Made by a program: the position numbers and the translations under genes. A DNA stretch of 42,881 bases from Chryseosolibacter indicum (lineage in GTDB: Bacteria > Bacteroidota > Bacteroidia > Cytophagales > Cyclobacteriaceae), in contig NZ_JAHESD010000052.1 of NCBI RefSeq assembly GCF_018598585.1, forward strand, positions 1-42,881, read 5' to 3'. Below the pieces are notes generated by a model. It did no database searches, was not told where the DNA came from, and worked only from the letters and a program-made list of their open reading frames with translations. Position 1 is the stretch's first letter. Every line of letters begins with the position of its first letter. Below are positions 14,597-24,248 of this stretch, in pieces.

Positions 14597-15419
14597 TCAT
14601 AATACCTCCCGCAGAGAAATTGGTAATTAGCATCGCTATAGGAGCAATTCAAAATACCTCTTTAGCCGATTTAGGACAACACGCGAGTTACTTCTTATAC
14701 AATGCCCTGCTCTTTTCAATCATCTCCATCATTTGCTCTTGCAAGCTCTCCGGGCTCAGCACCTTCACCTCCGGCCCATAACTCGGCAATAATTGTATGA
14801 GCGCTACCTTCCGCCTTCCTTCTCCCTTTCATCTGCCTTCATTCATCCTTCTGTCCTTCTTCTGTGATCCTTGTATCAACTTTGTCAAAAAGGCCTTTTT
14901 AATGAAGGATCATTGAATTTACAGTGAATTATCACAGAACCAATACTGATGCCAGAAGGATGCTAGTTGGGTAACAGCCGGAATGTATAAGGGAGAATAA
15001 ACATTTATTAATGATGTAGTAACGCGCTACTGCGTTCTTGGTTAACGGCAAAGCCTTTAGTACTCCATTCTCCGCAGCGGTCAAGGATTATCTTGTACCC
15101 CCCAAAAATAGTAGCCATTCCTGTGGATGATTTTACAGGAGTTGCGGGAAGTATTGTTCCTGTTAGGGTTTCTGACAACATCAAAACCATCCGGATACGG
15201 TGAGTATACAGCGACCGGATGGATCTGTTCATGAATCAGGCTGCAGTTAAGTTTTATTTGCAACGCAAACTTGATGGTGATGAAGGATGGGATGATCAAA
15301 ACGATGACGATGCAACAACGTTTTTGATACACAATAATTAATGAAAAGAAGGGACCACACGGATCAGACTTGAGCTATACATACTTGTCCTGGTCCCTGT
15401 CCCTGTCCTCTTCTTCACT
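14597..15419. other. Decayed region between the two-component genes
   Basis: Apart from the WYL remnant at 14688-14812 no gene can be supported. 14813-14900 is strongly pyrimidine-rich. Open frames at 15008-15332 exist on both strands but are short, interrupted and lack family features. A VPVRVSDNIKTIRIR-like plus-strand stretch near 15160-15212 ends in a TGA and may be a remnant. Confidence 0.5.
14688..14812 (-). pseudogene. Remnant of a WYL-domain transcriptional regulator (C-terminus)
   Basis: The minus strand reads LIQLLPSYGPEVKVLSPESL and continues to a TAA at 14688-14690. SYGPEVxVLxPESL is the hallmark C-terminal segment of YafY-type WYL regulators. Nothing upstream (14813 onwards) continues the HTH or WYL domain, so only the last ~40 codons survive. 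It marks a past deletion or rearrangement between the response regulator and the kinase. Confidence 0.7.
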
Positions 15420-16115
15420 TCATATCGTTGTATCAACGGATTGTTTATGGAACATTTCATATTCAACTCTTGCAAGTAAACCTTTTTCTCCTTGAAGATA
15501 TTGAATCCTGGCACCTATTGCCTGGGTCCGTATTTTCAGGGTATTGTGTTTCTTTTTTAAGCGATTGATAAATTCCGGAATACGGGCAAACCCGCTGCCA
15601 TCATCTTCAACTTCAATAAGAAGTTTCTTTTCCTCCCATTTCAACCTGACCCATATATGCCAGGCCGAAGAGTGCTTAAAAGCATTGTGTATTAACTCCT
15701 GTACAATCCTGAATAAAAACATCTCAATGTTATCTGCAAAACGTTTGGGCGATCCTTCATTGGAAAAATGAATATGGTTAGAACCAGGATGCTCCATGTT
15801 CTGGCAGAGCATAGCAAGGGTATTCGCCAGTGTATCACCTTCAATGCGGGCAGGAAGAAGCCTGCGAGAAATATTACGAATTACCTTTGTTACCTGCTCA
15901 AAGTCATTACCCATTTTAAGAGCCAGCGATTCTACTTCTTTCGCATCCGTTGCCGATCGTTCTATTCTGTCAATGTATAACCTGAAGACAGAGAGCTTTT
16001 GAATGAGGTCATCATGAATTTCAGCACCCATCTCTGAAATGATATGATCACACGTCTCCGCCACCCGTTTTGATATCTCCGCTTCCAGTTTCTTCCTCGA
16101 TATAAAAATTGGCAT
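15420..16115 (-). CDS. Soluble histidine kinase, HisKA_3/HATPase type
   Basis: 231 aa, no TM segment and no sensor domain. The H-box is EIHDDLIQKLS with His34, of the NarX/DegS/LiaS type that pairs with LuxR-family regulators. The ATPase domain has Asn144 (QELIHNAFKHSS) and the G1 box EVEDDGSGF (~169-176). The C-terminal part resembles the usual glycine-rich G2 region (TQAIGARIQYLQGEKG). Input is presumably from a partner protein. Likely phosphorylates the regulator encoded at 13967. It is divergent from the TPR array at 16281, with an 18-bp palindrome in the shared upstream region. Confidence 0.88.
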   Translation of the reverse strand: MPIFISRKKLEAEISKRVAETCDHIISEMGAEIHDDLIQKLSVFRLYIDRIERSATDAKEVESLALKMGNDFEQVTKVIRNISRRLLPARIEGDTLANTLAMLCQNMEHPGSNHIHFSNEGSPKRFADNIEMFLFRIVQELIHNAFKHSSAWHIWVRLKWEEKKLLIEVEDDGSGFARIPEFINRLKKKHNTLKIRTQAIGARIQYLQGEKGLLARVEYEMFHKQSVDTTI

Positions 16116-16159
16116 GAATAAGAATTTTGCTTTAAAATTAATAAGTAATTACCTATGTT

Positions 16160-16177
16160 ATAGTTTGTTCAAACTAT
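16160..16177. promoter_or_regulatory. 18-bp palindrome in the divergent promoter region
   Basis: ATAGTTTGTTCAAACTAT is a perfect inverted repeat (8-bp arms, 2-bp centre) between the divergent kinase gene and the TPR array. A second inverted repeat (CAATGGT...ACCATTG, 16218-16241) lies closer to the array. Candidate operator sites. Confidence 0.4.
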
Positions 16178-16280
16178 TTAACCCTAACTTCAGGAAAATG
16201 ATGGCAATAAAATAGTACAATGGTCTTGCTTTTTACCATTGGATAAACTTGTTTTCTGAAAAGTACTCCTAAACAATTAT

Positions 16281-17821
16281 ATGAAGTTAAAGACCTGTGT
16301 TTTCCTTATTGCGGCTTTATCCCTATTCATTCACACACAAGCACAAAAGATAGATTCTTTAAAGGCGTTACTTCCAAATACTACCGGCACAGTAAGGGCT
16401 GATGTATTGATTGAATTAGCACGGGAAAATATTAATATAGATTATAAGGTGTCCAATAGATATGCACTTGAAGCGATGAGTATCGCGAAGCATTTAAACG
16501 ACAGCGTACGCATAGTTTTATCGGGAAGATTGTTGGCAACAACTATGAGGAAACTAGATATGCTTGACTCCTCCATTAATCTCTACCGTCGAATTATTCC
16601 TATTGCCAGAAAGAAGAAATTGAGTAACGAGTTGAAGCGATCAGCTAATAGCTTAGGGATTTCTTATCTTATGAAGGCTCGGTATGATTCCGCATTAAAG
16701 TATTTTTTCGAATCTAGGATTTGAGTAGGGGAGAAGCTGACTACGATATAGCTTTAAATAACATTGGGCTTACTTATTATAAATTACGTGACTATAAAAA
16801 AGCACTTTCATACTATCGCCAATGTATAGATGCAAAGATTAAATTACAGGATTACTTTGATTTGGATAGAGCGCTTATAAATATTGGCCTTTGCTACAGA
16901 AATTTGAATGACTTTAGTAAGGCAAAGTATTACGTTGATAGCGCTTTCAATGTTTGTAAAACCAACTGTTCCGACATTATTAAAATCGAAGGGAACTTTT
17001 GTTTAGGGAAAATTTATACAAACCTTCTCGAGTTCGAGATAGCGAAAGATTATTTTATTAAATCCTACGTATTGGCAAAGCGAATTGGAGATACTCGGTT
17101 TAGTTTAGAAAACATTAGTGAATTAGCGTCTATCCTAATCAGGAAAGATAGAATTGAGGAAGCGGTGAAATACTTAAGAGAAGCAGAAACTTTCATAACA
17201 AATGATGCATCTTATAATTTGGAAATAACTCGAATATATTCATGTTATATTGATCTATACAGAAAGATTGGAGACTATAAGAGGTTAGCGCTTTATCAAG
17301 AGAAGTACATTTTATTGAAAAATAGTATACTTAGTGAAACACTTACTACTGGTCTCATGAAAATTGAAGCTGAGCACCTCCAAAAAGAAAACATGGCCCG
17401 TATTGAAACGCAAAAACAAGTTATTGAGCTCACCCAAAAGAACATTGCTGTTCAGCGCTGGGTAAATATTCTTATCGGAGTTATAGCTTTTGCATTACTT
17501 ATCGTAATAATGCTACTGATAAGAATAAACAAAACCAGGAAAACCATTAACGAAGCACTTGAGAAGAAAGTACAGGAACGTACAAAAGAACTTCAACAAA
17601 GCCGCGACTCCTGGCACAAAGCCTACGAGGTAAAAGAACAACTGATAGCCAAAGCAACAACTGAAATAAAGAGTTCCATAGCTACTTTAAAAGGGTTAAG
17701 CACCTTAGGCTTAAAGCAATTTAAAGAACCAGACGCCATCCAATACATGCAAGAAGTGGAATTGACTTCCGGTAATCTGATGTCTGTGATCGAAGTGTTT
17801 AATAATAAAGAATTTACCTAA
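16281..17821 (+). pseudogene. Frameshifted TPR membrane protein with degenerate kinase tail (copy 1)
   Basis: The frame opened at 16281 (signal peptide MKLKTCVFLIAALSLF...QAQ, TPR repeats) stops at 16724. The homologous continuation runs in another frame through 16721-17821. Comparison with the two downstream paralogs shows the break at about 16703-16724, most simply a one-base loss in the T6 run at 16703-16708. The second part holds further TPRs (YDIALNNIGLTYYKL), a TM helix (WVNILIGVIAFALL), a coiled coil (INEALEKKVQERTKEL) and a DHp-like end without His or ATPase domain. It may be a pseudogene, a phase-variable gene or a sequencing error. Confidence 0.75.
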
Positions 17822-17985
17822 AAAGCTTAACAGTGAAGGATATGAAGAATCGCACAAGGTTACTAATAAATTATAATTTACTAGTATACCTTCTCCTCTG
17901 TTTAATACTTTACACACCCAATGCCTATTGCCAGAAATCTAAAGCAGATTCTTTATTAACTCTTGTGAATACAACAGAAGGTAAG
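17365..17985 (+). repeat. Tandem-duplication segment, copy A
   Basis: The DNA from the end of TPR gene 1 (coiled coil, TM, DHp-like tail) through the intergenic AAGCTTAACAG and the first codons of gene 2 is closely matched at 18969-19589, about 1604 bp further. The duplication unit is thus one whole gene, and the junctions are nearly identical. Confidence 0.75.
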
Positions 17986-19434
17986 GAGAAGCTTAATAAT
18001 CTTATCGACTTAGCTCGTGAATTATCGCTGATTGATTATAACGAGTCAATGAAGTATGCCCAAGAAGCACGAGCGTTGTCATCCTTGCAGAAAGATACAA
18101 GTGTATGGGTAACAGCTTCACGGATTGTAGGGCAACTGTATAAGAGGTTGGATAAATATAAAGAAGCACAAGTTATTCTACTAGAAGCCTTACCACTTGC
18201 AGATTTGAGAAATTTAATAAAGGAACGTAAGAAAATAAGAATAAGCTTGGGGTCTTTATTTGCACAACAGGCTAGATACGATGCAGCTCTGAAGCTTCTG
18301 TTTGAAACATTAGAGCTTTGTCAAATGGATGGAGAAAACCAGGAGTTTTACATAGTATTAAATAATATTGGCTTTGTTTATTATAAACTTAAAGAGTACA
18401 ATAAAGCACTTTCATACTACCTACAATCCCTTGATCTTCAGAATAGATTACAAGAATATTATGACTTTGAAAGTGATCTCTTAAATGTTAGTCTTTGTTA
18501 TATCAATTTAAAAGACTTTGGCCGGGCCAAGGAATATGTTGACAGTGCCTTAAATAGTTGTAAAACACACTGTTCAGATGATGTGATACTTAATGGATAT
18601 TATAGTTTAGGAGAAATTTTTCTCAATCTTAAAGATTCAGCTAAGGCTGAATATCAATTTGTCAAATCCTTAAAAACAGCTAAAGATTTAGGAAACCACC
18701 GTTTGGTGTTGGATAATATAGTTCAATTAAGTCATATATTAATTTCTCAAGGTAGAATGAGTGAAGCTAAAACTTATCTAGAAGAAGCTGAAGTTCTTAT
18801 TAACAATAGTGCATCTTTCAATTTAGAGATAATCAAAATCTACTCTTGCTTGGTAGCATTTTATAAAAAACTTGGTGATTTTATACAAATGGCATATTAT
18901 CAAGAGAAATATATTAGTATAAAGGACAGCATTTATAATGAGGCTCTGACAACAAACCTCATGAAGGTAGAAGCTGAGCACCTCCAAAAAGAAAACATGG
19001 CCCGTATTGAAGCACAAAAACAAGTTATTGATCTCACCGAAAAGAACATTACTGTTCAGCGTTGGGTAAATATTCTTATCGGAGTTATAGCTTTTGCATT
19101 ACTTATCGTAATAATGCTACTGATAAGAATAAACAAAACCAGGAAAACCATTAACGAAGCACTTGAGAAGAAAGTACAGGAACGTACAAAAGAACTTCAA
19201 CAAAGCCGCGACTCCTGGCACAAAGCCTATGAGGTAAAAGAACAACTGATAGCCAAGGCAACAACTGAAATAAAAAGTTCCATAGCTACTTTAAAAGGAT
19301 TAAGCACCTTAGGCTTAAAGCAATTTAAAGAACCAGACGCCATCCAGTACATAAAAGAAGTGGAATTGACTTCCGGTAATCTAATGTCTGTAATCGAAGT
19401 GTTTAATAATAAAGAATTTACCCAACAAGCTTAA
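17842..19434 (+). CDS. TPR membrane protein with degenerate histidine-kinase tail (copy 2)
   Basis: 530 aa from ATG 17842, chosen over the GTG at 17833 because it matches the start of copy 3 (MKNR). Signal peptide to about residue 31, then TPR repeats (e.g. IVLNNIGFVYYKLKEYNKAL), a second coiled-coil stretch, a TM helix at about 406-428, a coiled coil (INEALEKKVQERTKEL) and a terminal DHp-like segment. Where the intact kinase at 22081 has [13 protein letters not shown] with the phospho-acceptor His, this protein has TTEIKSSIATLKG. There is no HATPase domain and the protein ends about 50 residues later. Hence a periplasmic-TPR sensor-like protein that cannot autophosphorylate. It may dimerise with or titrate a real kinase (inference). 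Confidence 0.85.
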   Translation: MKNRTRLLINYNLLVYLLLCLILYTPNAYCQKSKADSLLTLVNTTEGKEKLNNLIDLARELSLIDYNESMKYAQEARALSSLQKDTSVWVTASRIVGQLYKRLDKYKEAQVILLEALPLADLRNLIKERKKIRISLGSLFAQQARYDAALKLLFETLELCQMDGENQEFYIVLNNIGFVYYKLKEYNKALSYYLQSLDLQNRLQEYYDFESDLLNVSLCYINLKDFGRAKEYVDSALNSCKTHCSDDVILNGYYSLGEIFLNLKDSAKAEYQFVKSLKTAKDLGNHRLVLDNIVQLSHILISQGRMSEAKTYLEEAEVLINNSASFNLEIIKIYSCLVAFYKKLGDFIQMAYYQEKYISIKDSIYNEALTTNLMKVEAEHLQKENMARIEAQKQVIDLTEKNITVQRWVNILIGVIAFALLIVIMLLIRINKTRKTINEALEKKVQERTKELQQSRDSWHKAYEVKEQLIAKATTEIKSSIATLKGLSTLGLKQFKEPDAIQYIKEVELTSGNLMSVIEVFNNKEFTQQA

Positions 19435-19589
19435 CAGTTAAGGATATGAAGAATCGCATAAGGTTACTAGTAAATTATAATTTGCTAGTATATCTTCTCC
19501 TTGGTTTAATACTTCACACACCCAACGCCTACTGCCAGAAATCAAAAGCAGATTCATTGTTAAATCTTGTAAATACAACAGAAGGTAAG
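18969..19589 (+). repeat. Tandem-duplication segment, copy B
   Basis: Second copy of the segment at 17365-17985, spanning the end of TPR gene 2 and the start of gene 3. Differences are scattered single bases, mostly silent in the tail region. Confidence 0.75.
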
Positions 19590-21014
19590 GTAAAGTTCGA
19601 TTATTTGATTGATCTAGTAAGAGAGATAGTTAGTAAAGATATACGAAAAGCTTTCACCTATGCTCAGCAAGCCCGTGAGTTAGCAGTGAAGCAAGGAGAC
19701 ACCGTAAGATGGGTGACCGCCTCTCGAATAGTTGGACAACTATATAATATGATGGCTAAACCAGAAGAAGCTAAAGATGTTCTGCTCAAAGTGTTACCCA
19801 TGGCGGAAAAGTTAAATCTAATTCTTGAGAGGAAAAAGATTCTGTTAAATTTAGCGTTAGCATATAATAATACTGCTAATTATGATGAGTCTTTAAGAAC
19901 TAATTTTAAGGCATTAGAGCTATACACAAACAATTATGATTTGGAACTCGCATCGATTTCCAGTAATATCGGAATATCTTACCTTAAACTTGGAGACTAT
20001 AAAAAGGCACTCTCATACTTTCTTCGATCATTGCGTATTAAGCAACAGATAAATGATTATCATGATATGGAAAGGACTTTCATAAATACGAGTCTTTCCT
20101 ACGCATGCATCGATGACTTTAAATTAGCTAAAACATATTTAGATAGCGCTTCAATTATATGTAAAGGGAAAGGGAATTGCTCTGTTCAAATTGAAATTGA
20201 GTGGAATTTTTGTTCAGGAATTATCCATTTTGGACTTAAACAATTTGATTTAGCGGTTCAGAATTTCAGAAGATCCTATTACTTGGCCAATCAAATTGAA
20301 GACCATCGATTTGTTCTGGATAACATTGATTACCTGGTCAAAATTTACAATGATAGTAATCAATACGAAGTTGTAAAATATTTGAAAGAAGCAGAAGTAA
20401 TAATTGATAGAGGCACTCCCTTTAATCTTGAGGCAATAAAAATCTATAGTCATTTTATTGATTTATATAATGTCGAAAAGGATTTTGAGAAAATGGCCTA
20501 TTATCAAAATAAGTATATAGAATTAAAGGACAGCATTTACAACGAGAATCTTACAACTAATCTAATGAAAGTTGAGTCCGACTATCTGCAAAGGGAGAAC
20601 ATAGCGCGCATAAAAGCACAGGGTCAGGTCATTGATCTCACCGAAAAGAACATTGCTGTTCAGCGCTTGGTAAACATTCTTATTGGCATTGTAGCTTTTG
20701 CATTACTTATCGTAATAATGCTACTGATAAGAATAAACAAAACCAGGAAAACTATTAATGAAGCGTTAGAGAAGAAAGTACAGGAGAGGACATATCAGCT
20801 TGCTTTAAACAGAGACTCTTGGTTACAAGCATATAAAGAAAAGGAAGCCTCACTGGAAAAGGTAACAACAGAAGTGAGGAGTACCATAGCTACAATAGTA
20901 GGACTAAATAGACTTGTTCAGAAGGAGATACACGATCCTCGCATACTTGATTATACTATACAATCGGATCACGCTTCAAAATCTTTGTTGGATAGGATTA
21001 GAGCCTTTAATTGA
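19446..21014 (+). CDS. TPR membrane protein with degenerate histidine-kinase tail (copy 3)
   Basis: 522 aa starting 11 nt after copy 2. The same architecture: signal peptide (to YCQ), TPRs (SSNIGISYLKLGDYKKALSY), TM helix at about 409-430 (almost identical DNA to copy 2), coiled coil, and a DHp-like end reading TTEVRSTIATIVG, again without the His. The tail after the coiled coil is diverged (QLALNRDSWLQAYKEKE) and ends LDRIRAFN. The TPR sensor parts differ far more between copies than the TM region, suggesting diversification of input with a conserved membrane/coiled-coil module. Expected in one operon with copies 1 and 2. Confidence 0.83.
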   Translation: MKNRIRLLVNYNLLVYLLLGLILHTPNAYCQKSKADSLLNLVNTTEGKVKFDYLIDLVREIVSKDIRKAFTYAQQARELAVKQGDTVRWVTASRIVGQLYNMMAKPEEAKDVLLKVLPMAEKLNLILERKKILLNLALAYNNTANYDESLRTNFKALELYTNNYDLELASISSNIGISYLKLGDYKKALSYFLRSLRIKQQINDYHDMERTFINTSLSYACIDDFKLAKTYLDSASIICKGKGNCSVQIEIEWNFCSGIIHFGLKQFDLAVQNFRRSYYLANQIEDHRFVLDNIDYLVKIYNDSNQYEVVKYLKEAEVIIDRGTPFNLEAIKIYSHFIDLYNVEKDFEKMAYYQNKYIELKDSIYNENLTTNLMKVESDYLQRENIARIKAQGQVIDLTEKNIAVQRLVNILIGIVAFALLIVIMLLIRINKTRKTINEALEKKVQERTYQLALNRDSWLQAYKEKEASLEKVTTEVRSTIATIVGLNRLVQKEIHDPRILDYTIQSDHASKSLLDRIRAFN

Positions 21015-21057
21015 GAATTAGATGGTTGGTTTGCCAAAAGAACCTAGCTTGATACCG

Positions 21058-21389
21058 TTGCCTTATTTAATGTCCTTCTACTTTTAAACAAATAGACCAG
21101 GGGAAACCCATTACGAAGCACTTGAAAAGGAAGAACATAGGTATAAAGGAGCTTCAGCAAAGCCGTGATTCCTGGAATAAGCTACCAGATAAAAGAGCAA
21201 TTGGTATCCAAAGCCACATCCCAAGCAATGTTCCGTGGTGCCTTAAATTCATTAGGCATTTTGGGCTTAAAACAGTTTAAAGAACCTGATACTATCATTA
21301 TGACTACGGTAGATATGACATCATCGGGTTTGTTATTAGCAATAAGGATATTTCACGATCAAGAAGAGCGTGAGATCATTAAATGGTAG
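21058..21389 (+). pseudogene. Decayed fourth copy of the TPR-protein C-terminus
   Basis: The DNA matches the TM-end, coiled-coil and DHp-like tail of the upstream copies (ACGAAGCACTTG, CTTCAGCAAAGCCG, TTTAAAGAACCTGATAC) but carries several indels that break the frame. The short open frame at 21165-21389 retains KEQLVSKATSQ and LGLKQFKEPDT. No TPR or signal-peptide part remains. Confidence 0.8.
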
Positions 21390-21655
21390 TATTTGCAGCG
21401 CAAAACCTAAAGCCGGTTTGTGTTTTAATAAACTAACTATATCGAGTAAAAGTTAGCAACGTTGCTTTTCGTAAAAAAAACTCGAAGTTTAATCTATTCC
21501 TTTGTAAGGAATTCAAATTTTATCAAAAACGCGTAAAAAATCAATGTAATATTTTTTGATTATTTTAACTAAACTAATAAAATTTTTAACATTTTATTAG
21601 TTCCAATACATCCTGATGTGTTGGATATAAACAATGCTGATTACTAGCTTTTTCT
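21390..21655. other. AT-rich gap with a bidirectional hairpin
   Basis: No ORF. ACTAATAAAA (21573-21582) and TTTTATTAGT (21592-21601) form a perfect 10-bp inverted repeat with a 9-nt loop that could end transcripts from either side: the TPR array from the left and the micro-peptide pair from the right. Confidence 0.5.
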
Positions 21656-21817
21656 TCAAAATTTATCTTCAGCAATTACTCCTCCTATGGGACTCAAAGT
21701 AATTGAGGATTCTTCCAGTTTAACCTTTGTTCTTTCGGAAGTTGTTTCAGTATCGTACGTAAAGGAAAGAGTGGCTACTGCAGCGATGCCTAAGAAGAAA
21801 AGAACTTTAATTTTCAT
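21656..21817 (-). CDS. 53-aa exported micro-peptide
   Basis: Start ATG at 21817, stop TGA at 21656. It has a signal-peptide-like N-terminus (MKIKVLFFLGIAAVATLSFT) followed by a polar 33-residue chain that ends LSPIGGVIAEDKF. No Cys, no lipobox. Second gene of a two-gene unit (39 nt after the 44-aa ORF). Small exported peptides of this look, with a hydrophobic start and a GG-containing tail, are a good fit for secreted signals or processed peptides, but I recognise no named family. Position next to TPR sensor kinases is suggestive only. Confidence 0.65.
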   Translation of the reverse strand: MKIKVLFFLGIAAVATLSFTYDTETTSERTKVKLEESSITLSPIGGVIAEDKF

Positions 21818-21856
21818 GCTTTATTAATTAGAAAGAAAATGTTGATACCCAATACT

Positions 21857-21991
21857 TTAAAAACCACCTGTTCCTGCTGTTCCGCCGTTACTACCATTCT
21901 CATAAGCAGGAGCTACTTCTTCTTCAGTACAAGATGAAATTGTAAGACAGCTACCAATAGTAATAATGATCAAGTAAATAATTCTTTTCAT
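21857..21991 (-). CDS. 44-aa micro-lipoprotein
   Basis: Start ATG at 21991, stop TAA at 21857. The N-terminus MKRIIYLIIITIGSCLTISSC is a lipoprotein signal (lipobox ISSC, Cys followed by TEEE as in surface lipoproteins of this phylum). The mature part is only about 24 residues, acidic and then Gly-rich, ending GGTAGTGGF. It is divergent from the intact TPR kinase at 22081, whose start is 89 nt away. Function unknown; a tiny surface lipopeptide or ligand is possible. Confidence 0.65.
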   Translation of the reverse strand: MKRIIYLIIITIGSCLTISSCTEEEVAPAYENGSNGGTAGTGGF

Positions 21992-22031
21992 GGTGAGTTA
22001 TGTTTAGATTTGTTGGTTTTATTGACTAAAT

Positions 22032-22051
22032 TGTCATGTAAAGGTGACATG
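22032..22051. promoter_or_regulatory. Nested inverted repeat in the divergent promoter
   Basis: TGTCA (22032-22036) and TGACA (22045-22049), overlapping CATGT and ACATG arms, lie midway between the micro-lipoprotein and the TPR-kinase starts. Candidate operator for coordinated control. Confidence 0.35.
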
Positions 22052-22080
22052 TATTACTGTATTTTTACCTACCAATATTT

Positions 22081-24183
22081 GTGTTTAAGATACTCGCGTA
22101 CGGTTTCAAATTTTATGTTTTAAAAAGGGTATTTATTTGCTCAATAATCCTGTTAATATTTTTTACTGGTTCGCATGGTCAACTTAGACAAATCGATTCA
22201 ATTAAGGTTGTAATAGATAAGAGCTCTGGAAGTGACAAATATGATGCATTAATCTCTCTATCTAGATTATATGCGTCTATGCAACAAAATGAAGAAGCGC
22301 TTAAAGTCGTTCAAGAGGCTAGTCGTATTGCCTACCAATTAGGAGACACATCAAAAATTGTAAATTCCTCGAGAATAATTGGTTTACTATTTAATAGAAT
22401 GGATAAACCAAATGAAGCGGAAAAAGTTTTACTTGAAGTATTATCAAAAGCTAAAAGGAATGAACTAAGAGAAGATTATAAGTCAATACTAAACAATTTA
22501 GCGATAGCATATACTATTCAAGCGAAGTATGACAAAGCATTGGATATACATTTTCAAGCTTTAAAGATGCGTGAAGAAGACAATAATGCAGAGGAGATAA
22601 GTATTTCACTTAATAATATTGGATTAGTATACTTTAAATTGAACAACTATGAGACTGCCTTGGATTTTTATAACCGGGCGTTGAGGTTAAAGACATTAGA
22701 TTACCTACTTGTCAATATTGGATTATGTTATAATCAATTAAAGGATTTTTCGAAAGCTCATGAATACTTTGATCTTGCTCTGAAGACCTGTGGTGAGAAC
22801 TGTAGCGAAAGAACAAAAATTGATGCGGAATTCGGATTAGGCATGTCCTATTATGGAATGAACAACTTCCCTAAAGCTGCCAAACACTTTAAAAGCTCTT
22901 ATACAATTTCAAAAAAAATAGAGAATAAAAGATTTGAGGCAGAGAATCTCCTTTATTTCTCATACATATTTATAAAACAGCATAAGCTGGATTCGGCTGT
23001 CGTAACGTTAACAGAATGTGAAAAAATTGCATCAAATGAAGGATATAATGAATTACTAATAGAATCTTATAAAGTATTTTCTGACCTCTTTTATAAGAAG
23101 CATGACTTTGAAAAGTCATCGCACTATCAGAGTAAATATATTTTATTAAAGGACAGTATATACAGCCAAGATTTAATTAAAAATTTAGCAAAAATTCAAA
23201 CAAACTACGCTGAGCGTCAAAATCTTGCAACCATCGCTGCCAAAGAAGAGGTAATCAAACGCCAGCGTAGTCTCAATTTTGCTATCATAATTATCGCGGT
23301 ATTATCAACGCTGTTAATCTTCGTGCTTTTCCGCAGTAATAGAATTAAGAAAAAGGTAAACGCAGCGCTTTCTGAGGCTAAAGCCATTATTGAAGAGCAG
23401 AACAAACAACTGCTAAACTCCAACATAAACCTTGATAAAGAACTTAAGGAGAAGAACATTGACCTCGAAAAGGCCAACGAGTCTCTGCGTCGCGTAAATG
23501 AAGAGCTCGATAATTTTATCTATAAAACATCTCACGATATTCGAGGTCCACTAGCAAGCTTAAAAGGAATGTGTAACGTCGCGCTTCTGGATGTTACTGA
23601 TCCTGTGGCTTTGGGTTATCTTCGGAAACTGGATGTTACTGCAGAAAAGCTTAATACCATTCTTACCCGACTCGTTATTGTTAATCAGATTAACAACTCA
23701 ATACTTTCCTCTGAGCGTATTGACTTTAACTCAGTAATTAACGACGTTCTTTTGTTGGAGAAGAAGAAAGGGTTGCCACCGCATCTCAACATTAAACTGA
23801 AAATAGAAGAGAACATCGAGTTCTATTCCGACAGAGAATTTATACGCATTATTCTCGAAAACCTAATCGACAACGCAATTAAGTTCTATAATGACTCTGA
23901 CCGTGTTGACCCATTTGTTAATATTTTCATTGAAACTGCGGACGACTTTTTAAAGGTTAGAGTAATTGACAATGGCATAGGAATAAATCAAGCCCACCCC
24001 GATAAGATATTTCAAATGTTTTCTCGCGCCTCCGAGCGATCCGAGACAGGGGGCATAGGTATGTATATTACCAAAACGGCTGTTCAAAAGCTCGGTGGGG
24101 TTATTAATCTCAAAACTACCAGTGAGGGTTACACCGAGTTCTTCGTTACTTTGCCTTTGTCTACTTCAAAAATAATGGCTTAA
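22081..24183 (+). CDS. TPR sensor histidine kinase (intact)
   Basis: 700 aa from GTG 22081; no in-frame ATG precedes the signal/anchor helix ([13 protein letters not shown]). About six TPR units follow ([18 protein letters not shown]), then a TM helix (~400-418), a coiled coil, a HisKA domain with His485 in [13 protein letters not shown], and an HATPase domain with N-box [13 protein letters not shown]1 VIDNGIGI and G2 GGIGMYI. Same overall design as the three proteins at 16281-21014 but with a complete catalytic part. No response-regulator gene adjoins it; the partner is unknown. Divergent from the two micro-peptide genes. Confidence 0.9.
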   Translation: MFKILAYGFKFYVLKRVFICSIILLIFFTGSHGQLRQIDSIKVVIDKSSGSDKYDALISLSRLYASMQQNEEALKVVQEASRIAYQLGDTSKIVNSSRIIGLLFNRMDKPNEAEKVLLEVLSKAKRNELREDYKSILNNLAIAYTIQAKYDKALDIHFQALKMREEDNNAEEISISLNNIGLVYFKLNNYETALDFYNRALRLKTLDYLLVNIGLCYNQLKDFSKAHEYFDLALKTCGENCSERTKIDAEFGLGMSYYGMNNFPKAAKHFKSSYTISKKIENKRFEAENLLYFSYIFIKQHKLDSAVVTLTECEKIASNEGYNELLIESYKVFSDLFYKKHDFEKSSHYQSKYILLKDSIYSQDLIKNLAKIQTNYAERQNLATIAAKEEVIKRQRSLNFAIIIIAVLSTLLIFVLFRSNRIKKKVNAALSEAKAIIEEQNKQLLNSNINLDKELKEKNIDLEKANESLRRVNEELDNFIYKTSHDIRGPLASLKGMCNVALLDVTDPVALGYLRKLDVTAEKLNTILTRLVIVNQINNSILSSERIDFNSVINDVLLLEKKKGLPPHLNIKLKIEENIEFYSDREFIRIILENLIDNAIKFYNDSDRVDPFVNIFIETADDFLKVRVIDNGIGINQAHPDKIFQMFSRASERSETGGIGMYITKTAVQKLGGVINLKTTSEGYTEFFVTLPLSTSKIMA

Positions 24184-24248
24184 TCAGCCGTTATTTCGTC
24201 CTTTTACCTTCCATTTCTATTTATCATCTTGCAGCGTTTTTAATTGAT

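Noticed and set aside
15008-15332. Two overlapping minus-strand open frames (74 and 83 aa) and a plus-strand VPVRVSDNIKTIRIR-like segment.
   Set aside because: No family features, frames interrupt each other, and composition gives no clear coding signal. Treated as decayed DNA.
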